Shown piece by piece: positions 1 to 6,599 of a stretch of 15,934 bases of DNA (positions within the stretch are counted from its first letter, which is position 1; every line of letters starts with the position of its first letter). The notes beneath the pieces were generated by a model. The model had not been told where the DNA came from, did not search any database, and was given only the letters and a program-made list of their open reading frames with translations. Position numbers and translations under genes: made by a program. Source of the DNA: an uncultured Erysipelotrichaceae bacterium (GTDB lineage Bacteria > Bacillota_I > Bacilli_A > RF39 > UBA660); assembly GCA_902795725.1 (NCBI GenBank), contig CADBLY010000048.1:1-15934 (forward strand). Direction: 5' to 3'.

Positions 1-13
1 CATACAACTCACC
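1..13 (-). other. Possible start of a divergent gene running off the left edge
   Basis: On the reverse strand the window edge reads GGTGAG, four bases, then ATG (ATG is the complement of 1-3). This looks like a Shine-Dalgarno site and start codon for a leftward gene whose body lies outside the window. No product can be named because only the start codon is visible. If it is real, 14-153 is a divergent intergenic region shared with parA. Confidence 0.3.
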
Positions 14-44
14 ATAGATATTTTCTCATATTTTTATAAATTTT

Positions 45-69
45 ACTATAGACAAATAGTCTAAATAGT
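45..69. promoter_or_regulatory. Imperfect inverted repeat upstream of parA (possible operator)
   Basis: ACTAT-AGAC at 45-53 and GTCT-AA-ATAGT at 59-69 form two nested inverted half-sites separated by AAATA, with a 2-base asymmetry on the right arm. The repeat ends exactly where the predicted -35 of the parA promoter begins, which is a normal place for a repressor or activator site. AT-rich DNA produces such repeats by chance, so this is suggestive only. Confidence 0.25.
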
Positions 70-98
70 TTGTTTAATATTTTTTTTTAAGTTATAAT
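70..98 (+). promoter_or_regulatory. Predicted sigma-A promoter of the parA operon
   Basis: TTGTTT at 70-75, a 17-base spacer and a perfect TATAAT at 93-98. Transcription would start near 105, giving a leader of about 50 nt. A Shine-Dalgarno GGAG at 143-146 sits 7 bases before the parA ATG at 154. Confidence 0.6.
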
Positions 99-153
99 AG
101 ATTTATTATTAAATTCATGATAAAATAATTATAGTTTGTAATGGAGTGATAAG

Positions 154-939
154 ATGTCAAAAATTATTTCATTTGTTAATCAAAAAGGTGGAGTAGGTAA
201 GACTACTTCTAGTATTAATTTAGCTGCTTCTTTAGGACTTTTAGGGAAGAAAACCTTACTTGTAGATTTGGACCCACAAGGCAATTGTACTACTGGTGTT
301 GGTGTGAATAAAGGTCAGGCTAAGTATAGTGTATATGAATTACTTACAGATAGGGCTGACTTACAACAGGTAGTTGGAAAAACTAAATTTAAGAATTTAT
401 TTTTAATACCAGCTTCTATTAATTTAGCTGGTATAGATATGGAATTGTTAGAAAAGTCTAGAGCAGATAAAGAGTTTGTAGCTCAACTACAGTTAAAAAA
501 ATACTTAGATCAGATTAAAGATGTTTTTGATTATATTATATTGGATTGTCCACCTTCATTAGGTTTTTTAACTACTAATTCCTTGGCAGCTTCTGATTCG
601 GTTATTATACCTGTTCAGTGTGAGTTTTTTGCTTTAGAGGGAATTATGCAGTTACTTAATTCTATTATGATGGCTCAGAAAAAATTGAATCCAACTTTAG
701 ATATTGAAGGTGTATTATTAACGATGCTTGATAATCGAACAAATTTAGGTTTAGAGGTTGTTGATGAAATTAAGAGTTACTTTAAGGAAAAAGTATATGA
801 TACAATTATTCCTAGATTAGTACGATTATCAGAAGCACCAAGTCATGGTAAACCTATTTGTGCATATGATCCAAAAAGTCGTGGTACAGAAGCATATATT
901 AATTTAGCTAAAGAGGTGATTTTAAGAAATGGAAAGTAA
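154..939 (+). CDS. parA: ParA/Soj chromosome-partitioning ATPase
   Basis: 261 residues, the normal length for a chromosomal ParA (Soj). It is a Walker-type ATPase that binds DNA as an ATP dimer on the nucleoid; with ParB it organises and segregates the origin region, and in Bacillus it also affects DnaA. The deviant Walker A motif KGGVGKTT is at residues 11-18, with signature lysine K11 and P-loop lysine K16. The Walker A' stretch LLVDLDPQGN is at 35-44 and the Walker B region YIILDCPPS at 127-135. The start is set by GGAG 7 bases upstream; a predicted promoter lies at 70-98. The 3' end overlaps parB by 11 bases, so the pair is probably translationally coupled. No helix-turn-helix extension precedes the P-loop, which separates it from plasmid type Ia ParA. 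Confidence 0.96.
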   Translation: MSKIISFVNQKGGVGKTTSSINLAASLGLLGKKTLLVDLDPQGNCTTGVGVNKGQAKYSVYELLTDRADLQQVVGKTKFKNLFLIPASINLAGIDMELLEKSRADKEFVAQLQLKKYLDQIKDVFDYIILDCPPSLGFLTTNSLAASDSVIIPVQCEFFALEGIMQLLNSIMMAQKKLNPTLDIEGVLLTMLDNRTNLGLEVVDEIKSYFKEKVYDTIIPRLVRLSEAPSHGKPICAYDPKSRGTEAYINLAKEVILRNGK

Positions 940-1804
940 AAAGAAAGCTTTAGGTACTGGTTTAGAACAGTTATTTAATAATGAGAATTTAGATTTACAA
1001 ACTTTTGAAAAACACATCTATGATACGGCTAAAAAAGATGAAATAGTGGAGATAGATTTAGATGAGTTAAGAGCTAATCCATATCAACCACGTGTAGTAT
1101 TTGATGATAAGGCTTTAAATGAACTTGCTTTATCAATTAAAGAACATGGAGTATTTCAACCTATTATTGTTAAAAAGAGTATTAAAGGTTATGAAATTAT
1201 TGCTGGTGAGAGAAGAGTTAGAGCTTCTAAATTAGCTGGAAAAAAGAAGATTCCTGCACTTATTAGAGATTTAAATGATGAACAGATGATGGAAATAGCT
1301 TTACTTGAAAACTTACAAAGAGAGAATTTAAGTGCTATTGAAGAAGCTAAAGCTTATAAATCAATGCTTGATAAGCTACATTTAACACAAGAACAATTAA
1401 GTATTAAAGTAGGTAAAAGTAGAAGCCATATAACAAATATTTTAGGTTTACTTAGATTACCTAAGGATGTTCAAAAATTAGTGGTTCAAAAAAAGATAAG
1501 TATGGGACATGCTCGAGTATTAAGTAAATTAGAAGATGATGAGAAAATTAAAGAAATAGCAAAAAAAATTGTTGAAGATAATATTCCAGTTAGAGATGTT
1601 GAATCTTTAGCTAATCATACGGAAAAGAAAAATAAAAATATGCGTAGAAAACAACCAAGTGAGAATGAATATAAGTATGTAGAAGAATTATTAAAAGAAA
1701 AATTAGATACGAAAGTAAGAGTAAAAGATAATAAAATTGAGATTGGTTTTACAAATGTAGCTGATTTAAATCGTATTTTAGATATGATTAATGTAAAGGA
1801 GTAG
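929..1804 (+). CDS. parB: ParB/Spo0J centromere-binding CTPase
   Basis: 291 residues. ParB loads at parS sites, uses CTP to form a sliding clamp, and recruits SMC and ParA near the origin. The N-terminal motif ALGTGLEQLF (residues 7-16) is the usual ParA-stimulating leader of Spo0J proteins. The ParB/Srx domain follows, with YQPR at 52-55, GERR at 93-96 (CTP phosphate contacts) and ENLQREN at 127-133. A helix-turn-helix with KVGKSRSHITN lies around 160-170 and a C-terminal dimerisation domain around 245-290. The start ATG overlaps the end of parA and has GAGGTG upstream at 913-918. I found no parS site in the window, so ParB would act elsewhere on the chromosome. Confidence 0.96.
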   Translation: MESKKKALGTGLEQLFNNENLDLQTFEKHIYDTAKKDEIVEIDLDELRANPYQPRVVFDDKALNELALSIKEHGVFQPIIVKKSIKGYEIIAGERRVRASKLAGKKKIPALIRDLNDEQMMEIALLENLQRENLSAIEEAKAYKSMLDKLHLTQEQLSIKVGKSRSHITNILGLLRLPKDVQKLVVQKKISMGHARVLSKLEDDEKIKEIAKKIVEDNIPVRDVESLANHTEKKNKNMRRKQPSENEYKYVEELLKEKLDTKVRVKDNKIEIGFTNVADLNRILDMINVKE

Positions 1805-1805
1805 T

Positions 1806-2594
1806 ATGAAATTATTATTATCAAGAGTAGTTATTCAACCAGTTATTATTTTTGTAGTTGCACTAATACTATCTTATGTATCTAGAAAAATTGTTTATAA
1901 ATTTTTTGCTATTCATAAAGATAAGAGTGCTAAAAAAAGAAAGACAATAGCTAATTTAATTAGTAATATTGTTATAATATTTATCTTTGTTATTGCTTTA
2001 ATTTTAATATTACAAGTATATGGTATTGATACAGCATCATTTGTTGCTTCTTTAGGAGTTTTTAGTTTAGTTATTGGTTTAGCTTTGCAAGATTTACTTA
2101 AGGATTTCTTTTCTGGTATTATGATTATCTTAGAAGGTCAGTACAATATTGGTGATTGGGTAGAGATTAATGGCTTTAAAGGTGAAGTTATTGCTTCTAG
2201 CTTGAGAACTACAAAATTGAAAGCTTATACTGGTGAAATTAAGATAATTTCAAATAGGCAGATTAATGAGTTGATTAATTATAGTTTAGCTAAAACAACA
2301 GTTATTGTTGATGTATCAGTATCTTATGATTCAGATATTGATAAAGTAAAGAATGTGATTAGTGATTTATCTAAACGTTTAATTAATGATAGTAAAGTAT
2401 CTAGAATGGAATGTCTTGGAATGGAGACAATGAAAGATAGTTCTTTAGTTTTTAGGATTATTACTATTGTAGATCATTCGGATAAATTTCCTATTACACG
2501 TCTAATTAATGAAGAACTTATTAGAGAATTTAGAAAAAATGATATTGAAATACCTTATAATCAGGTGGTGGTTCATAATGGAAAAAAATTATAA
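1806..2594 (+). CDS. MscS-family small-conductance mechanosensitive channel
   Basis: 262 residues, near the short form of MscS. Such channels open under membrane tension and release solutes during hypo-osmotic shock. Three membrane segments are visible at about residues 8-25, 48-71 and 77-105. The last, pore-lining helix carries the family pattern GLALQDLLKDFFSGI (91-105), followed by the beta-domain signature IGDWVEING. The start is one base after the parB stop, with AAGGA just upstream, so it belongs to the same operon. Genes of this family are often found next to parB in Firmicutes. Ion preference cannot be read from the sequence. Confidence 0.9.
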   Translation: MKLLLSRVVIQPVIIFVVALILSYVSRKIVYKFFAIHKDKSAKKRKTIANLISNIVIIFIFVIALILILQVYGIDTASFVASLGVFSLVIGLALQDLLKDFFSGIMIILEGQYNIGDWVEINGFKGEVIASSLRTTKLKAYTGEIKIISNRQINELINYSLAKTTVIVDVSVSYDSDIDKVKNVISDLSKRLINDSKVSRMECLGMETMKDSSLVFRIITIVDHSDKFPITRLINEELIREFRKNDIEIPYNQVVVHNGKKL

Positions 2595-2763
2595 AATGGA
2601 TTCAGTTGTTACAATGAAGAAGCAGCACCCATGTGGATCTAATGAATGGATTATCACTAGATTAGGTGCGGATATTAAGATTAAGTGTATGAATTGTGGA
2701 AGAAGTATTATGTTGCCACGAATTGAGTTTAATAAAAAGATAAAGAAAGTTATTACTTATTAG
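2578..2763 (+). CDS. DUF951-type small protein, possible metal-binding
   Basis: 61 residues. The chosen ATG at 2578 has AGGTGG at 2563-2568, nine bases upstream. An earlier in-frame ATG at 2509 would extend 69 bases further into mscS and add a stretch that looks like out-of-frame mscS translation, so I reject it. The protein matches the DUF951 pattern: a basic-hydrophobic start, MKKQHPCGSNEW (13-24), GADIKIKC (30-37), CMNCG (37-41) and LPRIEF (46-51). H17, C19, C37 and C40 could bind a metal such as zinc; this is inference. The gene overlaps mscS by 17 bases and precedes the transporter, so it is co-transcribed. DUF951 genes commonly sit between parB and ychF in Firmicutes; the molecular role is not established. 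Confidence 0.88.
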   Translation: MEKNYKMDSVVTMKKQHPCGSNEWIITRLGADIKIKCMNCGRSIMLPRIEFNKKIKKVITY

Positions 2764-2772
2764 GAGGATTTT

Positions 2773-4272
2773 GTGAAAAATGTAGGTAAAAGAATAAAAA
2801 GACAAGGGCCTTTATCAACAATTGTATTTTTAACGTTTATTATAGGAATTATTAGTTTTCTTCTTCATTTAATTAAAGTTGGGGGATATATTACTGAAGC
2901 TGGTAGTTTAGAAACTACTTTAGTTAGTGTGAAGAATATATTTAGCAAAGATGGTATTAAATATTTACTAAATAATTCTGTTATTAATATGCAGTTGATG
3001 AAGCCATTAATTTATTTAATTATGTCTTTAATAGCTGTATCAATATTAGAAACTAGTGGATATATTAATCATTTAGTAAAGTTTTTAAGAAAAGTAAAAC
3101 CTTTTTGGATTACAATGTTAACAATATTTGTATCTATATTATTAACTTTTATTGGTGATTATAGTTATATTTTGTTATTCCCACTTGTTGGATCTATTTA
3201 TAAAATATTAGGTAGAAATCCATTACTTGGTATGGTGACGGTATTTATTGGTGTTACTATTGGTGGTTGTGGTGGTATATTATTTAATTATCAAGAATAT
3301 TTGTTGTCTCTAACAACTGTAAAATCAGCTTCTAATATTGACATTAACTATAATTATGGATTATGGTCTAATATATACATAATGAGTGTGAGTACTATAG
3401 TATTAACTATTGTTGGTACAATATCTATTGAAAAGATGCTTAGTAAGAAGTTTAAAAGATATGATTATGAAACAAGTGTGAATATATCAAAAAGAGCTTT
3501 TGTTATTACTAATATAATAGCTTTATTAATAATTTCATTTGTTGTTTATGCTGTTATTCCAGGATTTCCTATGTCAGGTATGATGCTTAATAATACTGAG
3601 ACTAAGTATATTGCTAAAATATTTGGGGAGACATCAGCATTTGGAAATGGACTTATGTTAATGATTACTGGTATATCAGTATTATGTAGTTTTATATATG
3701 GTAGGTTATCAGGAAATATAAGACATAGAAATGATTATACTCATTTACTTACTCATTCATTTGAAAATACAGGTTATATATTAGTTTTAATGTTTTTTGC
3801 ATCAATTATGTTAGGTATATTTGAATGGTCAAATATACCTAGTGTAGTTACTGTTAATATTGTAGATTTGATAGGTGGATTAAATATTAATGGAACATTA
3901 CTAGTTATTATTGTTTTCTTAGCTATTGTAGTTATATCAATTTTAATACCTAGTACTATTACAAAATACAATTTAGTTGCTCCTGTTTCTGTACCACTAC
4001 TTATGAGAGCAAATATTAATCCGGCATTTACTCAAGCAATTTTTATGGGTGCAGATGCAGTCGGAAAATGTTTCTCACCAATATATATTTATTTAATTAT
4101 TATGATTGGATTTTTATATAAACAAGATCAAAAAGTTAATACATCTATTTTTGATACAATGAAACTTATGATGCCTGTTATATTAGTTATGAGTGCGGCT
4201 GTTATGATTATTGTTGTTGGATGGTATGTTATTGGTCTTCCAATCGGTATAGGAGCAAGTATAACGTTATAG
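2773..4272 (+). CDS. AbgT-family transporter (p-aminobenzoyl-glutamate or antifolate transport)
   Basis: 499 residues of polytopic membrane protein, the usual AbgT length. Family members either import p-aminobenzoyl-glutamate, a folate breakdown product (E. coli AbgT), or export sulfonamide antimetabolites (MtrF, YdaH). Recognised AbgT patterns include GDYSYILLFPLVGSIYK followed by GRNPLLGM around residues 128-154. Further on are the re-entrant-loop-like PSTITKYNLVAPVSVPLL, then FTQAIFMGADAV, and finally the terminal LPIGIGA. The start is GTG at 2773: AGGAGG at 2762-2767 lies five bases before it and no ATG is better placed. An intrinsic terminator follows at 4292. The gene sits where ychF would normally follow the DUF951 gene, so it may have been inserted into this locus. 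The direction of transport cannot be decided from sequence. Confidence 0.88.
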   Translation: MKNVGKRIKRQGPLSTIVFLTFIIGIISFLLHLIKVGGYITEAGSLETTLVSVKNIFSKDGIKYLLNNSVINMQLMKPLIYLIMSLIAVSILETSGYINHLVKFLRKVKPFWITMLTIFVSILLTFIGDYSYILLFPLVGSIYKILGRNPLLGMVTVFIGVTIGGCGGILFNYQEYLLSLTTVKSASNIDINYNYGLWSNIYIMSVSTIVLTIVGTISIEKMLSKKFKRYDYETSVNISKRAFVITNIIALLIISFVVYAVIPGFPMSGMMLNNTETKYIAKIFGETSAFGNGLMLMITGISVLCSFIYGRLSGNIRHRNDYTHLLTHSFENTGYILVLMFFASIMLGIFEWSNIPSVVTVNIVDLIGGLNINGTLLVIIVFLAIVVISILIPSTITKYNLVAPVSVPLLMRANINPAFTQAIFMGADAVGKCFSPIYIYLIIMIGFLYKQDQKVNTSIFDTMKLMMPVILVMSAAVMIIVVGWYVIGLPIGIGASITL

Positions 4273-4291
4273 GAAAATAATACTTTTTCCT

Positions 4292-4317
4292 AAGAGTGTA
4301 TTGACACTCTTTTTTTG
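4292..4317 (+). terminator. Intrinsic terminator after the AbgT-family gene
   Basis: AAGAGTGT (4292-4299), loop ATTG, ACACTCTT (4304-4311): a perfect 8-bp stem running into a T tract. It closes the parA-to-AbgT transcription unit and separates it from the downstream island. Confidence 0.85.
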
Positions 4318-4328
4318 TCTTTAAAGGC

Positions 4329-4359
4329 TTGACATCCTAAGCATTTTTTTTGGTATACT
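4329..4359 (+). promoter_or_regulatory. Predicted promoter of leader fragment A
   Basis: Consensus TTGACA at 4329-4334 with TATACT at 4354-4359, a 19-base spacer. Shifting the -10 to GGTATA at 4352-4357 gives 17. The site follows the terminator directly and would start a transcript near 4366, about 20 nt before the leader ATG. This is the only perfect -35 consensus I noticed in the window. Confidence 0.55.
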
Positions 4360-4387
4360 ACTCTTGAGACTAGAAAAGATGATGTAC

Positions 4388-4576
4388 ATGTATAAAAGAA
4401 AAAAAACAAATGTAATATTATTATCTATGATTACTTTAGCTTCAATTATAGCTATAAGTTTAGTATATGCCGTATTTACCAATAGTCTAAAACCCCTTAT
4501 ATTTCAACGATTTTTACTATCAAAATACATCTTACATCTTAAATACATCTTATTTTTTAAATTTTTTAAAAGTTAA
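4388..4576 (+). pseudogene. Leader fragment A: signal peptide of the B/C surface-protein family without its body
   Basis: The ATG at 4388 opens a frame starting MYKRKKTNV and ending its recognisable part at ISLVYAVFTNSL. The intact gene B has MYRRKNFNV and VSLVYAGFTGQL at the same positions, so residues 1-33 are clearly homologous. After about base 4485 similarity to B stops and the frame runs through AT-rich sequence to a stop at 4574-4576, giving 62 residues that look non-genic beyond residue 33. It is therefore the promoter and signal-peptide part of a gene whose body is missing, either a truncated copy or one half of a split gene. ATG codons at 4379 and 4382 are in frame too. No strong Shine-Dalgarno site is visible. 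It could still be expressed as a small membrane peptide. Confidence 0.6.
4527..4576. repeat. AT-rich segment similar to 6471-6530
   Basis: This stretch has three copies of ACATCTTA (4527-4534, 4534-4541, 4545-4552) followed by T- and A-runs. It aligns by eye with 6471-6530: a shared core CTTAAATA-ATCTT, then TTTAA/TTTTAAAA blocks. One copy lies upstream of B and the other upstream of C, both in direct orientation, so they may be remnants of a common upstream region of the family. Low sequence complexity limits confidence. Confidence 0.35.
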
Positions 4577-4643
4577 GATATAAAAAAATGATGTTATTTA
4601 GATAGATCATTAATTATGAATTCTGTAAAAATAGTCATTAACG

Positions 4644-4723
4644 ATAGTCAATAATTAGAGGTAAAAAAGTGAAAATTTATCATCAAATTTACCAAAAATT
4701 ATTGACTATTTTTTTTTTTTTTT
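4644..4723 (+). terminator. Long hairpin plus 15-T tract upstream of gene B
   Basis: ATAGTCAATAATT (4644-4656) pairs perfectly with AATTATTGACTAT (4697-4709). Inside it GGTAAA (4660-4665) pairs with TTTACC (4688-4693) after a 3x3 internal loop, leaving a 22-nt apical loop. Fifteen T residues follow (4709-4723). This is a strong intrinsic terminator that would stop transcripts from the promoter at 4329. A second left arm at 4627-4637 (AAAAATAGTCA) could pair with 4703-4713 instead, covering the right arm and part of the T tract, so two alternative folds are possible. Confidence 0.7.
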
Positions 4724-4734
4724 ATAAAATGGTT

Positions 4735-4764
4735 TTGTAAGGTAATATGGTCGGAAGATATATT
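4735..4764 (+). promoter_or_regulatory. Candidate promoter of gene B
   Basis: TTGTAA at 4735-4740, an 18-base spacer, TATATT at 4759-4764, located between the terminator and the B start. The start itself is well marked: GGAGG at 4783-4787, nine bases before the ATG at 4797. The elements match consensus only moderately and the DNA is AT-rich. Confidence 0.35.
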
Positions 4765-4796
4765 TTTTGAAAAATTACGTTCGGAGGTAATAAACT

Positions 4797-5924
4797 ATGT
4801 ATAGAAGAAAAAATTTTAATGTTTTAATGATAGCAGTAGCAACACTTTCTCTAGTTATAATTGTATCGTTAGTGTATGCAGGTTTTACAGGACAACTTAA
4901 TATAACAGGAACAGCAGTACAGAGAACATCTAATTGGGATATTCATTTTGAAAATTTATCAAATATAACAACAACAGGATCTGCTAAAGTTTTATCTCAA
5001 CCAGCATTAGATGGAACAACCACAATAGAAGATTATAGTGTATCAACAACATCTCCAGGTGATACGATAAGTTTTACTTTTAAAGTCGTAAATGATGGTA
5101 ATTATAATGCATCTATATCAAGTGTTTCTGTAGGTACTCCTGAGTGCACAGGAACTGATACAACAAGTAATACTAACGTGTGTGGTAAATTAACATATAC
5201 CTTAACTTATGAAAATGGAGCAACAGTTCAAACAGGAGATATGTTATATGCAAAAGATTATGCAGTTATGAAAGTTACATTAACATATGCTGATTTTAGT
5301 GATGCCTCACTTTTACCTACTGCAGATGTATCTATATCAGGACTAGGAATAACAATAAATTATCAGCAATCAGGAAGTGCTTTAGTAAAAGACAATGGCG
5401 AAGTAGCTAATTATACAATATATCATATAGGTGATAAAGTAACTTTAAATAATGAAGATTATTGGGTCATAGCAAATAGTGGGGTTGGACAAGATTATGT
5501 AGTTGCTTTAAAAAATAATGTATTAACATCAGGTGAAATAAATACGTATGGTTCCAGTATTCCTGTATCAGCAACAACATCTGGTGGTGTTCAATATGGT
5601 TCAACCACTACATATGAAACATCATATATAAAACTGATTTTAGACGAATGGATACTAGATAAATTTTCAAATAGTGAATTAAAAGAAGTGGAAGGTTATC
5701 AAGCAAGATTGATAACAAGAGATGAATATAATTCGATATTGTCATACAGTTGGAGAGGATGTGGATATACATATTGGACAATGATTCTCTCATCGGATTC
5801 TCTTTACGTTTTTGTTGTAGCAAGGTGGGGATTAGATTCCCAATTTCCACATGGATCTTACGCTATTCGCCCTGTTATCAATATCTATAAATCAGCACTG
5901 GAAACCAATAATAATGCAGAATAA
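4797..5924 (+). CDS. Exported Thr/Ser-rich surface protein (intact family member B)
   Basis: 375 residues. The N-terminus is a signal peptide or anchor: basic MYRRK, a hydrophobic stretch at 9-27, then VYAGF with likely cleavage after A28. The stretch GFTGQLNITGTAV right after it resembles the TasA/camelysin-like (SipW-type) exported proteins of Firmicutes; that link is inference. Residues 29-190 are Thr/Ser/Gly-rich and read as beta-sandwich material (SPGDTISFTFKVVNDGNYNAS), with C117 and C129 placed for a disulfide. Residues 205-240 (GDKVTLNNEDYWVIANSG) start a second domain that ends RPVINIYKSALE (358-369). This resembles lectin/FGE-like or DUF6273-like surface domains, a weak recognition. 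No LPXTG motif or C-terminal membrane anchor is present. The sequence is closely related to pseudogene C and carries the same leader as fragment A. Its terminator begins at its own stop codon. Confidence 0.8.
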   Translation: MYRRKNFNVLMIAVATLSLVIIVSLVYAGFTGQLNITGTAVQRTSNWDIHFENLSNITTTGSAKVLSQPALDGTTTIEDYSVSTTSPGDTISFTFKVVNDGNYNASISSVSVGTPECTGTDTTSNTNVCGKLTYTLTYENGATVQTGDMLYAKDYAVMKVTLTYADFSDASLLPTADVSISGLGITINYQQSGSALVKDNGEVANYTIYHIGDKVTLNNEDYWVIANSGVGQDYVVALKNNVLTSGEINTYGSSIPVSATTSGGVQYGSTTTYETSYIKLILDEWILDKFSNSELKEVEGYQARLITRDEYNSILSYSWRGCGYTYWTMILSSDSLYVFVVARWGLDSQFPHGSYAIRPVINIYKSALETNNNAE

Positions 5925-5947
5925 AAGATATCGCGTGATATCTTTTT
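5923..5947. terminator. Bidirectional terminator between gene B and the reverse-strand ORF
   Basis: AAAAGATATC (5923-5932), loop GCGT, GATATCTTTT (5937-5946): a perfect 10-bp stem with T-runs in both directions. It overlaps the TAA of gene B (5922-5924) and the reverse-strand TAA (complement of 5946-5948), so it fits as a shared terminator for two convergent genes. Confidence 0.85.
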
Positions 5948-6293
5948 ATTTATCATTATACATACAATTCAACATATGTAAGAAATCAGATGGGTCATAT
6001 AAGTTAATACGATATACCTTATTCCTTTTTAATTTGATTTTAAAGGTTAATCGATTATCAACTTTCCTTATAATATAGATATAATCAAAATCATTATAAT
6101 TAATAGTAAATACTAACAAATTCACTTTATTAATTTTATAATCATATTCAGGATTAAAATCATAATCACGTTTTAACAATAGGTTATTTTTAAAACAATG
6201 GTCTATTATAAACTTGCAAGTATCCAGTACCAATTGTATTCGTTTAGGAAGTAATGCTTGAGATGAAACATTAAACGATGCTTGTACTTCCAA
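5946..6293 (-). CDS. Hypothetical 115-residue protein or 5'-truncated remnant
   Basis: The reverse-strand frame ends exactly at the bidirectional terminator shared with gene B, and its codons look protein-like: mixed charged and hydrophobic residues with many Asp/Asn/Lys/Tyr, for example KRDYDFNPEYDYKINKVN and DPSDFLHMLN. I recognise no family. The weak point is the start: the only upstream start codon is TTG at 6293, with no Shine-Dalgarno site, and an in-frame stop lies seven codons further upstream. It may therefore be the tail of a gene whose 5' end was lost. It has no signal peptide or membrane segment. It lies between leader A and body C and may have arrived with gene B. Confidence 0.4.
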   Translation of the reverse strand: MEVQASFNVSSQALLPKRIQLVLDTCKFIIDHCFKNNLLLKRDYDFNPEYDYKINKVNLLVFTINYNDFDYIYIIRKVDNRLTFKIKLKRNKVYRINLYDPSDFLHMLNCMYNDK

Positions 6294-6409
6294 TTTATGT
6301 AGTATTTTTATTATTTAATAAAAAATTGTAATCTTAATAAGAATAAAATAATAGATATTATATTAAATTACATGAAATCATTTGAAAGTATTACAGTACC
6401 ATAAAAAAA

Positions 6410-6443
6410 TAATCCAAAATTATAATATTACTGGATTGTTTTT
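6410..6443. terminator. Weak terminator-like hairpin
   Basis: AATCCA (6411-6416) pairs with TGGATT (6432-6437), extended by one U-G wobble, with a 15-base loop; T-rich runs follow in both directions. No + strand gene ends just before it, so it may be a leftover of a lost gene or chance in AT-rich DNA. Confidence 0.3.
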
Positions 6444-6470
6444 TATACAATTATATCAGTTCATCTTTAT

Positions 6471-6530
6471 TACATTTTACCTCTTAAATATATCTTGTTT
6501 ATTTAAAATTTAAAGTTTTTAAAAATTAAT
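6471..6530. repeat. AT-rich segment similar to 4527-4576
   Basis: TACATTTTACCTCTTAAATA at 6471-6490, followed by TATCTT and T/A runs, aligns with the segment downstream of leader A. It lies 70-130 bases before body C, in the same orientation as the other copy. The match is by eye, with a few gaps in the homopolymer part. Confidence 0.35.
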
Positions 6531-6599
6531 ATTAAATTAGTCTAAATCATATTTAGCTAAATTAGTATTTATATAGTTAAATACAATCTGCCATGTGAA

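Larger units (their letters stand above)
6294..6599. other. AT-rich intergenic stretch upstream of body C
   Basis: No open frame of useful length is seen. It holds a weak terminator-like hairpin at 6410-6443, a segment similar to 4527-4576 (at about 6471-6530), and the nine-base word TAGTCTAAA at 6538-6546, which also occurs at 4483-4491 just after leader A. Nothing resembling the family's signal peptide, promoter or ribosome-binding site precedes C. The one nearby ATG, at 6593, is followed at once by TGA. Confidence 0.5.

Noticed and set aside
2509..2577. Longer start for the DUF951-type protein
   Set aside because: The extra 23 residues come from out-of-frame mscS codons, and the strong Shine-Dalgarno site points to 2578.
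4527..4552. Three ACATCTTA copies as a CRISPR or iteron array
   Set aside because: The units are only eight bases, two of them overlap, and there are no spacers of constant length or cas or rep genes.
5521..5924. Diversity-generating retroelement target in the C-terminal domain
   Set aside because: No reverse transcriptase, template repeat or accessory gene is present in the window, and the B/C differences are not limited to adenine positions.
5851..6078. A 75-codon + strand frame over the end of gene B
   Set aside because: It overlaps gene B in another frame and crosses the bidirectional terminator; its product is low-complexity and hydrophobic.
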